DNA from: Stomoxys calcitrans
Taxonomy: Eukaryota; Arthropoda; Insecta; Diptera; Muscidae
Direction of reading: 5' to 3'
Length of the DNA: 64,000 nt
Assembly (NCBI RefSeq): GCF_963082655.1
Contig: NC_081552.1
Coordinates: forward strand, 56,360,737-56,424,736
Under the pieces are notes generated by a model. That model was not told the DNA's origin. It worked only from the letters and a program-made list of their open reading frames with translations, and ran no database searches. Positions 22,976 to 35,093 of the stretch are shown here, in pieces. Position numbers and translations under genes: made by a program. Every line of letters starts with the position of its first letter. Positions within the stretch are counted from its first letter, which is position 1.

Positions 22976-23873
22976 GTCAGCCTATGTGCCGTGCGAGGCA
23001 CAAGGTTTGGATGCTGTCCAATTGGCATTGGAGCAAATCGACATAATCAGGCGCCTCACCGACATGTATCATCAGGACACGATATTGGTGCAGTCATCGA
23101 AAGACATACAAATGGCCCAAAGGCAAGGACTAATTTCATCTCTGATTGGCATAGAGGGTGGTCATGCCATAGGCTCTTCTTTGGGTGTATTGAGATCGTT
23201 TTATTCGTTGGGTGCTCGCTATCTAAGCTTGACGCATAAATGCGATGTCTCCTGGGCCGGGTCAAGTTCGACGGCCATTGATGCAGGACTATCGCAATTT
23301 GGCAAAGCCATAATACGCGAAATGAATCGCCTGGGTATGATGATTGATTTGTCATACAGTTCGGATACCACAGCACGTGATGTCTTATCGGCCACCCGGG
23401 CTCCAGTCATTTTCTCACATTCGGGGGCCCGACAATTGTGCAACTCCACACGAAATGTTCCCGATGATATCCTACGCTTGGTGGCTGAAAATGGAGGCTT
23501 AATAATGGTCAGCTTCGATTCAGAGGATGTGTCCTGTGGCCGTCAATCACGACTGAAGGATGTGGTGGATCATATCAAGTATATAAGGGCCATAGCGGGC
23601 ATACAACATATTGGCCTGGGAGCTGGCTACGATGGCATTGAATTGCCCCCCATTGGCCTCGAGGATGTATCAAAATATCCAGATTTGTTGGCAGCCCTGC
23701 TGGAGGACAGCAACTGGAGTGAAGAGGATGTGGCCATGTTGGCTGGTAAGAATTTCTTGCGCATCATGGAGACAGTAGAGAATGTAAGGGACTATTGGAA
23801 GAGGGCTGCCATTCAACCCATCGAACAGACTGAGGCGCAGCCCAAAAGTCACTGCGCCTATATGGCTTCGTGA
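22976..23873 (+). CDS. Membrane (renal-type) dipeptidase, 3' coding exon
   Basis: Peptidase M19 enzymes hydrolyse dipeptides with a two-zinc site and are normally secreted or GPI-anchored. The exon starts after the acceptor AG at 22974-22975; the single G completes a codon split in phase 2, fitting a Trp at the family position before SAYVPCEAQG. About 298 residues are visible, the C-terminal two thirds of a usual 400-residue enzyme. Motifs match DPEP1 from memory: GIEGGHAIGSSLGVLRSFY (bridging Glu), LTHKC (substrate His), VIFSHSGA (zinc His), STRNVPDD (substrate Arg), GAGYDG (active-site Asp), GLEDVSKYPDL. One expected zinc ligand is altered: IDLSYSS has Tyr (TAC 23355-23357) where the family has His. 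The frame ends CAYMAS-TGA with no hydrophobic GPI tail. The His/Asp ligands of the N-terminus lie in upstream exons not found here. Confidence 0.93.
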
Positions 23874-24140
23874 CCCCAGGCTCGGGCCATTGTGCGAAAG
23901 ACACGTCATGTGGCCGATTTTTGGCATTATGAAATGGATAAACACAATGAAACTACTAATGAAACTGATGCTAAGCAGGATGTAAGTGGAGGATCAATGC
24001 CTCCAGCACTAAAAGCATTGCCTCTTATGGCAGCCGCAACGGCCCAAGGCAGCGAGGAAACGAATAATCAAACAATGAAATCAACTATGGCTAGAAGTGA
24101 AGTTAGTCAACAGTTAGAAATAATGAAATTTAATTTCTAA
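23874..24140 (+). other. In-frame 88-codon extension after the dipeptidase TGA
   Basis: The frame of the dipeptidase exon stays open for 88 codons after the TGA, to TAA at 24138-24140. The stop context is TGA-C, the leakiest type in flies. The extension begins PQARAIVRKTRHVADFWHYE, is hydrophilic, Thr/Asn/Glu rich, and has a small Ala/Leu-rich patch (ALKALPLMAAATA). A donor-like GTAAGT is at 23982. It may be a readthrough extension, or 3' UTR open by chance, or the C-terminus of a gene with a nonsense mutation. No homology is known to me. Confidence 0.35.
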
Positions 24141-24167
24141 GGTAGGTAATGAGTGGAAGAAGAAATG

Positions 24168-24240
24168 AATAAAAGAGAAAAGCTTTGAACTAATAATTCA
24201 ATTTTATAAGAGTTTAACTTAAAATGAAATTTTAAATAAA
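24168..24240 (+). terminator. Candidate polyadenylation signals of the dipeptidase gene
   Basis: AATAAA occurs at 24168-24173 and again at 24235-24240, shortly after the last in-frame stop. The surrounding DNA is A-rich, so chance occurrence is possible. Confidence 0.4.
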
Positions 24241-24298
24241 AATAAAATTAAAATAAAAACTAAAATTGAAATTAAAAATAAAATTAAAATTAAAACAA

Positions 24299-25304
24299 AC
24301 AAGTAAAAGCGTGCTAAGTTCGGCCGGGCCGAATCTTATATACCCTCAACCCTGGAGAGCATTTGTCAGTTCTTTTCCCGGCATCACTTCTTAGGCAAAA
24401 AATGAAATAAGAAAAGAAAGAAAGAAAAATCTACTATTAGAGCGATATCAAGATATGATCCGGTATAGACCACAATAAAATTATATGTTGGAGACCTATG
24501 TAAAATGTCAGCCAATTCGAATAAGAATTGCGCCCTTTGGGGGCTCAAAAAGTAAAATAGAGAGATCGATTTATATGGGAGCTGTATCGGGCTATAGACC
24601 GATTCAGACCATAATAAACACGTATATTGATGGTCATAAGAGGATCCGTCGTACAAAATTTCAGGCAAATCGGATAAGAATTGCGCTCTCTAGAGCCCCA
24701 AGAAGTCAAGACCCAAGATCGGTTTATATGGCAGCTACATCAGGTTATGGACCGATTTGACCCATACTTGGCACAGTTGTTGGATATCATAACAAAACAT
24801 GTGGTGCAAAATATCATTCTAATTGGATAAGAATTGCGCACTCTAGAGGCTCAAGAAGTCAAGATCCAAGATCGGTTTATATGACAGCTATACCAGGTAA
24901 TGGCCCGAATTGAACCGTACTTAGCACAGTTGTTAGAAGTGATACTAAAACACTATGTGCAAAATTTCAGTCTAGTCGGATGAGAATTGCGCCCTCTAGA
25001 GGCTCAATAAGTCAAGACCCAATATCGGTTTATATGGCAGCTATATCAGGTTATAGACCGATTTGAACCACACTTGGTACAGTTATTGGATATCATAACA
25101 AAACACGTAGTGCAAAATTTCATTCCAATCGGATTAGAATTGTGCACTCTAGAGGCTCAAGAAGTCAAGACCCAAGATCGGTTTATATGGCAGCTATATC
25201 AGGCTATGGACCGATGTGAACCATACTTGGCAAAGTTATTGGATATCGTAGCAAAACACGTCGTGCAAAATTTCATTCAAATCGGATAAGAATTGCGCAC
25301 TCTA
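24299..25304 (-). mobile_element. H-A element, 5-type end replaced by AATTA array
   Basis: Hairpin end ACAAGTAAAAGCGTGCTAAG with palindrome GTTCGGCCGGGCCGAAT, then TATACCCTCAACCCTGG (diverged terminal motif) and about five 153-bp monomers. It stops in a monomer after GAATTGCGCACTCTA, where the (AATTA)n array starts. AAATT/AAAAT-rich DNA also lies on its left (24228-24297), so it may have inserted into an AT-rich simple repeat. Confidence 0.8.
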
Positions 25305-27646
25305 AAAATAAATTAAATTAAATTAAATTAAATTAAATTAAATTAAATTAAATTAAACTAAATTAAATTAAATTAAATTAAATTAAATTAAATTAAATTA
25401 AATTAAATTAAATTAAATTAAATAAAATTAAATTAAACTAAATTAAATTAAATTAAATTAAATTAAATTAAATTAAATTAAATTAAATTAAATTAAATTA
25501 AATTAAATTAAATTAAATTAAATTAAATTAAATTAAATTAAATTAAATTAAATTAAATTAAATTAAATTAAATTAAATTAAATTAAATTAAATTAAATTA
25601 AATTAAATTAAATTAAATTAAATTAAATTAAATTAAATTAAATTAAATTAAATTAAATTAAATTAAATTAAATTAAATTAAATTAAATTAAATTAAATTA
25701 AATTAAATTAAATTAAATTAAATTAAATTAAATTAAATTAAATTAAATTAAATTAAATTAAATTAAATTAAATTAAATTAAATTAAATTAAATTAAATTA
25801 AATTAAATTAAATTAAATTAAATTAAATTAAATTAAATTAAATTAAATTAAATTAAATTAAATTAAATTAAATTAAATTAAATTAAATTAAATTAAATTA
25901 AATTAAATTAAATTAAATTAAATTAAATTAAATTAAATTAAATTAAATTAAATTAAATTAAATTAAATTAAATTAAATTAAATTAAATTAAATTAAATTA
26001 AATTAAATTAAATTAAATTAAATTAAATTAAATTAAATTAAATTAAATTAAATTAAATTAAATTAAATTAAATTAAATTAAATTAAATTAAATTAAATTA
26101 AATTAAATTAAATTAAATTAAATTAAATTAAATTAAATTAAATTAAATTAAATTAAATTAAATTAAATTAAATTAAATTAAATTAAATTAAATTAAATTA
26201 AATTAAATTAAATTAAATTAAATTAAATTAAATTAAATTAAATTAAATTAAATTAAATTAAATTAAATTAAATTAAATTAAATTAAATTAAATTAAATTA
26301 AATTAAATTAAATTAAATTAAATTAAATTAAATTAAATTAAATTAAATTAAATTAAATTAAATTAAATTAAATTAAATTAAATTAAATTAAATTAAATTA
26401 AATTAAATTAAATTAAATTAAATTAAATTAAATTAAATTAAATTAAATTAAATTAAATTAAATTAAATTAAATTAAATTAAATTAAATTAAATTAAATTA
26501 AATTAAATTAAATTAAATTAAATTAAATTAAATTAAATTAAATTAAATTAAATTAAATTAAATTAAATTAAATTAAATTAAATTAAATTAAATTAAATTA
26601 AATTAAATTAAATTAAATTAAATTAAATTAAATTAAATTAAATTAAATTAAATTAAATTAAATTAAATTAAATTAAATTAAATTAAATTAAATTAAATTA
26701 AATTAAATTAAATTAAATTAAATTAAATTAAATTAAATTAAATTAAATTAAATTAAATTAAATTAAATTAAATTAAATTAAATTAAATTAAATTAAATTA
26801 AATTAAATTAAATTAAATTAAATTAAATTAAATTAAATTAAATTAAATTAAATTAAATTAAATTAAATTAAATTAAATTAAATTAAATTAAATTAAATTA
26901 AATTAAATTAAATTAAATTAAATTAAATTAAATTAAATTAAATTAAATTAAATTAAATTAAATTAAATTAAATTAAATTAAATTAAATTAAATTAAATTA
27001 AATTAAATTAAATTAAATTAAATTAAATTAAATTAAATTAAATTAAATTAAATTAAATTAAATTAAATTAAATTAAATTAAATTAAATTAAATTAAATTA
27101 AATTAAATTAAATTAAATTAAATTAAATTAAATTAAATTAAATTAAATTAAATTAAATTAAATTAAATTAAATTAAATTAAATTAAATTAAATTAAATTA
27201 AATTAAATTAAATTAAATTAAATTAAATTAAATTAAATTAAATTAAATTAAATTAAATTAAATTAAATTAAATTAAATTAAATTAAATTAAATTAAATTA
27301 AATTAAATTAAATTAAATTAAATTAAATTAAATTAAATTAAATTAAATTAAATTAAATTAAATTAAATTAAATTAAATTAAATTAAATTAAATTAAATTA
27401 AATTAAATTAAATTAAATTAAATTAAATTAAATTAAATTAAATTAAATTAAATTAAATTAAATTAAATTAAATTAAATTAAATTAAATTAAATTAAATTA
27501 AATTAAATTAAATTAAATTAAATTAAATTAAATTAAATTAAATTAAATTAAATTAAATTAAATTAAATTAAATTAAATTAAATTAAATTAAATTAAATTA
27601 AATTAAATTAAATTAAATTAAATTAAATTAAATTAAATTAAATTAA
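25305..27646. repeat. (AATTA)n pentanucleotide array, about 2.3 kb
   Basis: Roughly 468 copies of AATTA. Sequence variants (AACTA at 25356 and 25436, AATAA at 25421) occur only in the first 135 bases; from about 25440 to 27646 I see no interruption. The tract is entirely A/T. Exact copy number depends on assembly quality. Confidence 0.97.
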
Positions 27647-29017
27647 TCTAAATTAAAATAATTTTAGTTTTTTTATATAATTTTTGAATTTAGATAAAAA
27701 TTACATAGCGATAAGAACGAACTTTGCATTGGCTGGACCACTTGGAATTTTGCAGCCACCCAGCAAAAATGTGGAAAAAAATGAAGCAAATCAAAACATT
27801 ATTCGATGTTGATAAGAGACAACCCTATAGTTGACATTTTACAAGGTAATGCAATTTGTATTGGCCCCTGAAAAGCAAAAAAAAAAAAATTATTTATAGC
27901 TGTAAGTAAGTCATTCTTTATTTAGAATAGTCAAAATATATGCAATTCTTACAAACCCCCAAAATTAAACAAAACGTTATAACAATCTCCAAAAATTAAG
28001 TTACAGCAAATCATATATAAAAAATAAGGCACATAAAGTTATTATTATCCAAAGAAATGAACTTTTAAGAAAATTTTTATTTGAGTAAATGAAACAATTT
28101 TTGCTTTGAGAAATCATTCGAAATCTGTGATTTTCAAAATTATGAAATTAAAAGAGAAACCCCCTAAACCTAAACAAAAATATGTATGGAATACTAAATA
28201 AAAATATATATAATTTTTCTTTACAAAAAAGTTATGTTGATATTTCGAAATTTTATATTAATGATTAAATTGAGCCAAGATTACCATAAATTTTTTCCAC
28301 TGTCAATCCTAGTTATTTTTCCCGTAAAACAAACATGTGGCCCTATATGTTCCCTATATGTTTTATGTCGAAAATTTCATTAATTTAATTTTAAATATAA
28401 CCGCCTTGACAAAATGTTTGTTCCCACAGAATGACCCCAAATTAAATAATAACCAGTCATCATCAGTTTGCATAATTCCTAGAAGTGTTTTTTATTTTTC
28501 CAATGTCTGATTTAATTATTTAATTATGTGTGTATGTATGTTTTTTAATTGTATACATTGTTACTTCCTATATATATATATATATATATTAACAATTTAA
28601 CGTTTATGTTAACACATATGTATCCCTCATAAATGTATTTATATGTATTACAATTTTAATAGTTAAAACCCAAGAAAAAAAAAACAAAACACATTAAACA
28701 CATATTTATGTATTCATATAAAAATAATAGAAATTATTAAGAGCAAAAACAAAAACAACGCCATGTAATTGTGAATGAAAATGATAAAATATCAATTCAA
28801 GCAAATAAACGAGGAATATTAAAATGGATAAGATATAAAAAAATAAATAGAAAATGTGTGACAATTTTTAATGAACAAAATATTGTTTTATTACGGAAAA
28901 AAATAGTTTTAATGACAAAGTAAGTACACAAATCTGAGCTTATTCTGTTTTAATCAGCTCACTAGATTTTACCAACTTGAGATTATAGCAACTTTTGCAA
29001 AAAACGCGACAAAATAA
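27647..29017. other. AT-rich unique DNA, no gene recognised
   Basis: Very A/T-rich, with TA dinucleotide run at 28568-28590 and poly-A patches. No open frame of note and no H, R130 or R120 motif. It may be 3' flank of the dipeptidase gene or intergenic DNA. Confidence 0.5.
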
Positions 29018-30916
29018 ACAAGTAAAAGAGTGCTAAGTTCGGCCGGGCCGAATCTTATATACCCTCCACCATGGATCGCATTTGTCGAGTTCTTTTCCCG
29101 GCTTCTCTTCTTAGGCAAAACAGGATATAATAAAAGATTTGCTCTCCTATTAGAGCGATATCAAGATATGGTCCGGTTTGGACCACAATTATATTATATG
29201 TTGGAGACCTGTGTAAAATGTCAGCCAATTCGAATAAGAATTGCGCCCTTGGGGGGCTCAAGAAGTAAAATACAGAGAGCTGTATCGGGCTATAGACCGA
29301 TTCAGACCACAATAAACACGTATGTTGATGGTCATGAGAGAATCCGTCGTACAAAATTTCAGGCAAATCGGATAATAATTGCGACCTCCAGAAGCTAAAG
29401 AAATCAAGATCCCAGATCGGTTTATATGGCAGCTATATCAGGTTATGAACCGATTTGAACCTTATTTGACACAGTCGTTGAAAGTAAGAATAAAATACGT
29501 CATGCAAAATTTCAGCCAAATCGGATAGAAATGGCGCCCTCTAGAAGCTCAAGTAATCAAGTCCCCATATCTGTTTATATGACAGTTATATCAAAACATG
29601 GACGGATATGGCCCATTTACAATACCAAAAGACCTACACTAATAAGAAGTATTTGTGCAAAATTTCAAGCGGCTAGCTTTACTCCTTAGGAAGTAAGAGT
29701 GCTTTCGACAGACAGACGGACGGACGGACGGACGGACGGACGGACGAACGGACGGACGAACGGACGGACATGGCTACATCGACATAAAATGTCGCGCCGA
29801 TCAAGAATATATATACTTTATGGGGTTTCAGAAGAATATTTCGAGTAGTTACAAACAGAATGACGAAATAAGTATACCTCCTATCCTATGGTGGAGGGTA
29901 TAATAAACACGTATGTTGATGGTCATGAGAGAATCCGTCGTACAAAATTTCAGGCAAATCGGAGAATAATTGGGACCTCTAGAGGCTCATGAAGTCAAGA
30001 CCCAAGATCGATTTATATGGCAGCTATATCAAAACATGGACCGATATGGCCCATTTACAATACCAACCGACCTACACTAATAAGAAGTATTTGTGCAAAA
30101 TTTCAAGCGGCATGGCTAGATCGACATAAAATGTCGCGACGATCAAAAATATATATAGTTTATGGGGTCTCAGACGAATATTTCGAGCAGTTACAAACAG
30201 AATCACGAAATTAGTATACCCCCCTTCCTATGGTGGAGGGTATAATACGTCATGCAAAATTTCAGCCAAATCGGATAGGAATTGCGCACTCTAGAAGCTC
30301 AAGAAGTCAAGTCCCCAGATCTGTTCATATGACAGCTATATAAGGTTATAAACCGATTTGCACCATACTTGGCACAGTTGTTGGATTTCATAACGAAATA
30401 CTTCGTGCAAAAATTCATTCAAGTCGGATAAGAAATGCGCGCTCTAGAAACTCAAGAAGTCAAGACCCAAGATCGGTTTGTATGACAGCTATATCAGGTT
30501 ATGGACCGATTTGAACCATACTTGGCACAATTATTGGATATCATAACAAAACACATCGTGTAAATTTTCATTCCAATCGTATAATAATTGCTCTCTCTAG
30601 AGGCTCAAGAAGTCAAGACCCAAGATCGGTTTATATGGCAGGTATATCAAAACATGGACCGATATGGCACATTTACAATACCAATCGACCTACGCTAATA
30701 AGAAATAATTGTGCAGAATTTCAAGTGGCTAGCTTTACTCCTTCGGAAGTTTGCGTGCTTTCAACAGACAGACGGACGGACATGGCTAGATCGACATAAA
30801 ATGTCGCGACGATCTAGAATATATATACTTTATGGGGTCTCAGACGAATATTTCGAGCAGTTACAAACAGAATCACGAAATTAGTATACCCCCCTTCCTA
30901 TGGTGGAGGGTATAAA
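29018..30916 (-). mobile_element. H-A partial tandem trimer
   Basis: One hairpin end (ACAAGTAAAAGAGTGCTAAG, palindrome at about 29038) is followed by three 5-type ends, at 29902, 30243 and 30916, each ending ATGGTGGAGGGTATA. Copies two and three start mid-monomer (29903 and 30244). Their last 120 bases share private variants (CGAGCAGTTAC, AGAATCACG, CCCCCCTTCC) not found in copy one. The first copy has an expanded GACG tract at 29708-29768. Confidence 0.82.
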
Positions 30917-31755
30917 AAGGCGTTAAATGTAAACTCCCCTTCGTCACAATCCGGTGAAAATTAGATAACTTATGCATGGTCTAATAAATATATGTCACTG
31001 TTCAATTTTGTAGAACAAAATATTGGTCTTTTTGGCAGCTATATCCAAATATAACCCGATCTAAACCATATGGGACACGGATATTTGGGTCAGATGTCGG
31101 GGGGCTAAGAAAAACTCACTATTTCAAATTTCAGCGAAATCGAGTAATGAATAAAGCTTTTATGAGCTTCAGACCTTTCATCAGCATATGAGTCTATATG
31201 CCACCTATGTCTAAATACAGTCCGATCTTTACCATATTTGGATCACATGGCGGGTGGCTTAAAACAACTCATTGATTCAAGTTTCCGTGAAATCGGGTAA
31301 TAAATAAAGCTTTTATGGGTTTCAGACCCATTATCAGCAGATCGGTCCATATGGCAGCAATATCTAAATATAGTCCGATTTGAACCATATTTGGGTCAGA
31401 TGTCGGGAGGTCTAAAACTACTCACTGTTTTACATTTCGGCGAAATCGGGTAAAAAAAAATCATGTATGGGCATTAGATCCTTTATCGGCAGATCAAGAA
31501 CTTAACCAGGGTGTATCATAAAGACATATCTGTGCTAAATTTCAGCTCAATATATATAAATATTTGAAGGCTGTAAGTGATTACAACAGACGGACGGAGA
31601 GACGTACAGACACATGGACATCGCTAAATCGTCTTACAATTTTACGACGATCTGAAATATATATACTTTGTAGGGTCGGAAATTTATATTTCGATGTGTT
31701 GCAAAAGGAACGACAAAATGAATTTACCCCCTATCCTATGGTGGTGGGTATAAAA
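30917..31755 (-). mobile_element. H-B-like element with hairpin deleted
   Basis: Begins AGGCGTTAAATGTAAACTCCC: the tail GGCGTTAA is joined directly to the internal GTAAAC, so the palindrome and the terminal inverted motif are missing. Diverged monomers follow, then GACGGACGGAGAGACG, TATATACTTTGTAGGGTCGG and the end ATGGTGGTGGGTATAAAA. Confidence 0.72.
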
Positions 31756-31756
31756 A

Positions 31757-33590
31757 TATCACCTAAATTCAATGCACTAGACACAATATAAATTCTCCAT
31801 TGATTTATAGTGATATCCAGGTCTCGCAAACTAAATCTTTTATTTTGTGAATAACAATCATTTTCGATTTCGGGGGGTTCAGAAATAGCCCAATTCGGGG
31901 CTGTAGCCCAATTATAGATATGGGACAGGTCCTCTTTGAGTTTTGCAACGCATCCCCTAATGTTATTAAGAGAGCCGCTAAGGAATAACTGAACGTAATC
32001 AGCATACATAAGGATTTGGCTATGGACTTGCTGGGTAGGAAGATCGTTTGAGTAGAGCGAAAAAAGGAGCAGACCAATTATTGAGCCTTGTGGAACTCAT
32101 TTAGACACAAGAATTGGCTCTGATATTGAATTACCTACGTACACTGAGTGTTGCCGATTACTAAGTTATGATTGAGCCAATTTGATTGAAGTATCGCTAA
32201 AATTGAAAAATCTACTGAGCTTCATATATAAGTTATGATGATCAACCGAGTCGAAAGCCTTTAAATGATCAAGTAGGTCGAGAAAATTAACATTGCCATC
32301 ATCAATTTCGCTTCTAATTGCATCCGAAACTTCAACTAATGCACTAACGCAACTATGATGAGCACGAAACCCGGGTTGTCTATCGGACAACAAAGATTCA
32401 TGATGGAGATATTCGGACATTTGTTTATGCAAAATCTTCTCTAAAAACTTTCGAGAGTTAACATTATATAGAAATCGGACGAAAATCATTATCCGATGGG
32501 ATTGAGATTATCTTTGATATTTTCCAAATAGTCGGATAGGCTCTGGTGATTAGAATTGAATTAAAGAGATGAGTAAAATAAGGTAGAAGGCAAGGAACTA
32601 ATATTCTAATGAATCTTGGGACAATGTTATGAGGACCAATAGTATTTGACTTGACTGATCTAAGACAATGTAAAACTTCGTTGTGCGATACACATCTAAA
32701 TTCTAAAACATTTGTGCTTTCCGAAAGCCTATTAGTGTCTTGGTAAAAAGTCGAGTCTATATCTAAGGTCGGAATATTAACAAAAGTTTCATTCAATTCA
32801 TTTATATAACCATGGCAAATAGAAATTGCCTTGGATTTTCCAATCCCGATATCGTTTATAACCCTTTACTTGCCTTTCGTGCCTAACACCGAATAATATT
32901 TGGATGAATAATATCGTAATTTTACATCACTAAAGAGTACATTAACTTTATTTCTTGCCGTGCGGAATACCTCCTGAAGTTCAGACGTTTTGAAACAATT
33001 CCACCTGGAGTAGGCTAGGTCGCTGTTACGAATAAAATTCTTAATAGTTTCCGATTTCTTCATCTTAGTCCGAATGGGGACTGTTGCATCATAGATACGT
33101 CCAATGTTATCTTGAAGAAAGCTACATTTCTCATCGATAAATATAAAATCATATATCCCATTCCAATAGACTTCCTGAATCCTTTTATCTAAGGCAGAAT
33201 AGTCAAAGTCGCGGTGCGAAAACTTCTCCATTGTCTTTGATACAGTGAAATTGTAAGCCAGATAAATCAAATCATGTCTTGAGAAACAAGGGGCAGATAT
33301 TTAGTCATAGAGCCAAATATTGGAAGTATTATTCACATAGAACATATCCTAAAGGGTATTAACAGTTGACGAAGATGAGTGGGGTTTTTAGAATTGGTAG
33401 GGGAGACACCCAGTGCTAACATTTTGTCCGTTTATTTGGAATCTATAAGAATATTGGAATTAAAGTCTACAGCTATAATAACACCATTATATCCCAATGC
33501 TATGGTCTCTAAGACGTTATGAATTTGATCCAGATTTTCGTCTACAATTCATTTTTAAAATGTCCATGTTTTTAAGTTGGAAACGAAGAA
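31757..33590 (-). mobile_element. Jockey/CR1-like LINE fragment
   Basis: Reverse transcriptase region on the minus strand lying between an H-B end (31755) and another H start (33591). No 3' tail or endonuclease domain was recognised; 33271-33590 holds short diverged coding-like pieces only. Confidence 0.8.
31800..33270 (-). pseudogene. Reverse transcriptase of a Jockey/CR1-like LINE, broken
   Basis: Reading from 33270 downwards: a pre-RT segment (KRIQEVYWNGIYDFIF), then RT fingers (NTIGPHNIVPRFIRILVPCL, FRPISI), then after a shift FEKILHKQMSEYLHHESLLS, RQPGFRAHHSCVSALVEVSD, and FLDLLDHLKAFDSVDHHNLY, which carries the first catalytic Asp region. A stop at about 32167 interrupts. The catalytic box then reads MYADYVQLFLSGSL (about 32009): the family has YADD, so the second Asp is Tyr. 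Frameshifts separate the pieces and the thumb is degraded. The element is dead. Confidence 0.85.
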
Positions 33591-35093
33591 TTTATACCCA
33601 ACGCCTCAGGATGGGGGTATACAAATTTCTTAATTCTGTTTGAAACTCCTCGAAATATTCGTCTAAGACCCTATAAAGTATATATATTCTTGATCGTCAT
33701 GAAATTTTTAGCCGATCTAGCCATGTCAGTCCATCTGTCCGTATGTCTGTATGTCGAAACCATGCTTACTTTCGAAGGAGTAAAGCCAGCCGCTTGAAAT
33801 TTTGCACAAATACTTCTTATTAGTGTAGGTCAGTTATGATTGCAAATGGGTCATATCGGTCCATGTTTCGATATAGCTGCCATATAAACTGATCTTGGAT
33901 TTTGAATTCTTGAGCCACTGGAATGCACAATTCTTATACAATTTGGCTAACATTTTGAATTAAGTGTTTTTTTTACGATTGAAATCGATACATAACTTGA
34001 TATAGCGGTCATGTAAACCGATCTGGGGTCTTGAGTTCTTGAGCCTCTGGATCCTACCCTATCCCTCCTATCCGATTAAGATTCAACAACTTTGGTTCAA
34101 ATAGGTTCATAACCTAATATAGCTGCCACATAAACCGATCTGGGATCTTGACTTCTTAAGCCTTTAGAGTGTGCAATTATTATACGATTTGGCTGAAACG
34201 TGCAACGGCTTCTCCCATGACCTTCAATATAGGTGCCAAATATGGTCTGAATCAGTCGATAGCCTGATACAACTCCCCTATAAACCGATCTCTTTAAAAT
34301 ACTTCTTGAACCTCTAAAAGGCGCAATTCATATTCGATTTGGCTGAAATTTTACACATTGGCTTCTACTGTGGTCTTAACACATTCAATACAGTTATGGT
34401 CCGAATCGGATCATAACTTCATACCATAGCAATAATTATACCCACCACCATAGGATGGGGGTAAACTAATCTAGTCATTCCGTTTGTAACACCCCGAAAT
34501 ATTGACCCAGCATCCTATAAAGTATATATATTCTTGATCGTCTCGAAATTCTGATTCGAACTAGCCATGTCCGTCCGTCCGTCTGTCGAAATCACAATAG
34601 CGGTCGAACACGTAAAGCTAACCGCTGGAAATTTTGCACAGATACCTTGTATTGATGTTGGTCATTGGGGATTGCAAATGGGCCATATCGGTTCAGATTT
34701 GGATATAGCTCCTATATAAACCGAACTCCCGATTTGACTTCTTGAGCCCCTGGAAGCCACAATTTTTGTCCGATTTTACTGAAATTTTTCACAAAGTGTT
34801 CTGTTATGACTTTCAACAACTGTGTCCAGTACGGTTTAAAACTGTGTGTAACCTGATATTAATCCCAAATAAACCGATCTTCCGATTTGATTTCTTGAGC
34901 CCTTACAAGCCGCAATTTTTATCTGATTTGGCTGAAATTTTGCATAGAGTGTCCTGTTTTGACACTCAACAAATTCGCCATGTACTGTCTAATTCGTCGG
35001 TCGGACTAGATATAGCTCCCATATTTTAGCAGAATTCATGCTGGTGGGTTGCCAAGATTCGGCCCGGCCGAACTTAGCACGCTTTTACTTGTT
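33591..35093 (+). mobile_element. H-A-like partial tandem dimer
   Basis: Two 5-type ends (TTTATACCCAACGCCTCAGG at 33591; TTATACCCACCACCATAGG at 34436), each with a leader carrying TATATATTCTTGATCGTC and a GTCC/GTCT tract. There is only one hairpin end, GATTCGGCCCGGCCGAACTT at about 35057, tail TTAGCACGCTTTTACTTGTT. The monomers are older and more diverged than in the copy at 37004. Confidence 0.78.

Noticed and set aside
22802..23239. 145-codon frame overlapping the dipeptidase exon
   Set aside because: It is the wrong frame, crosses the splice acceptor, and is a shadow of the M19 frame.
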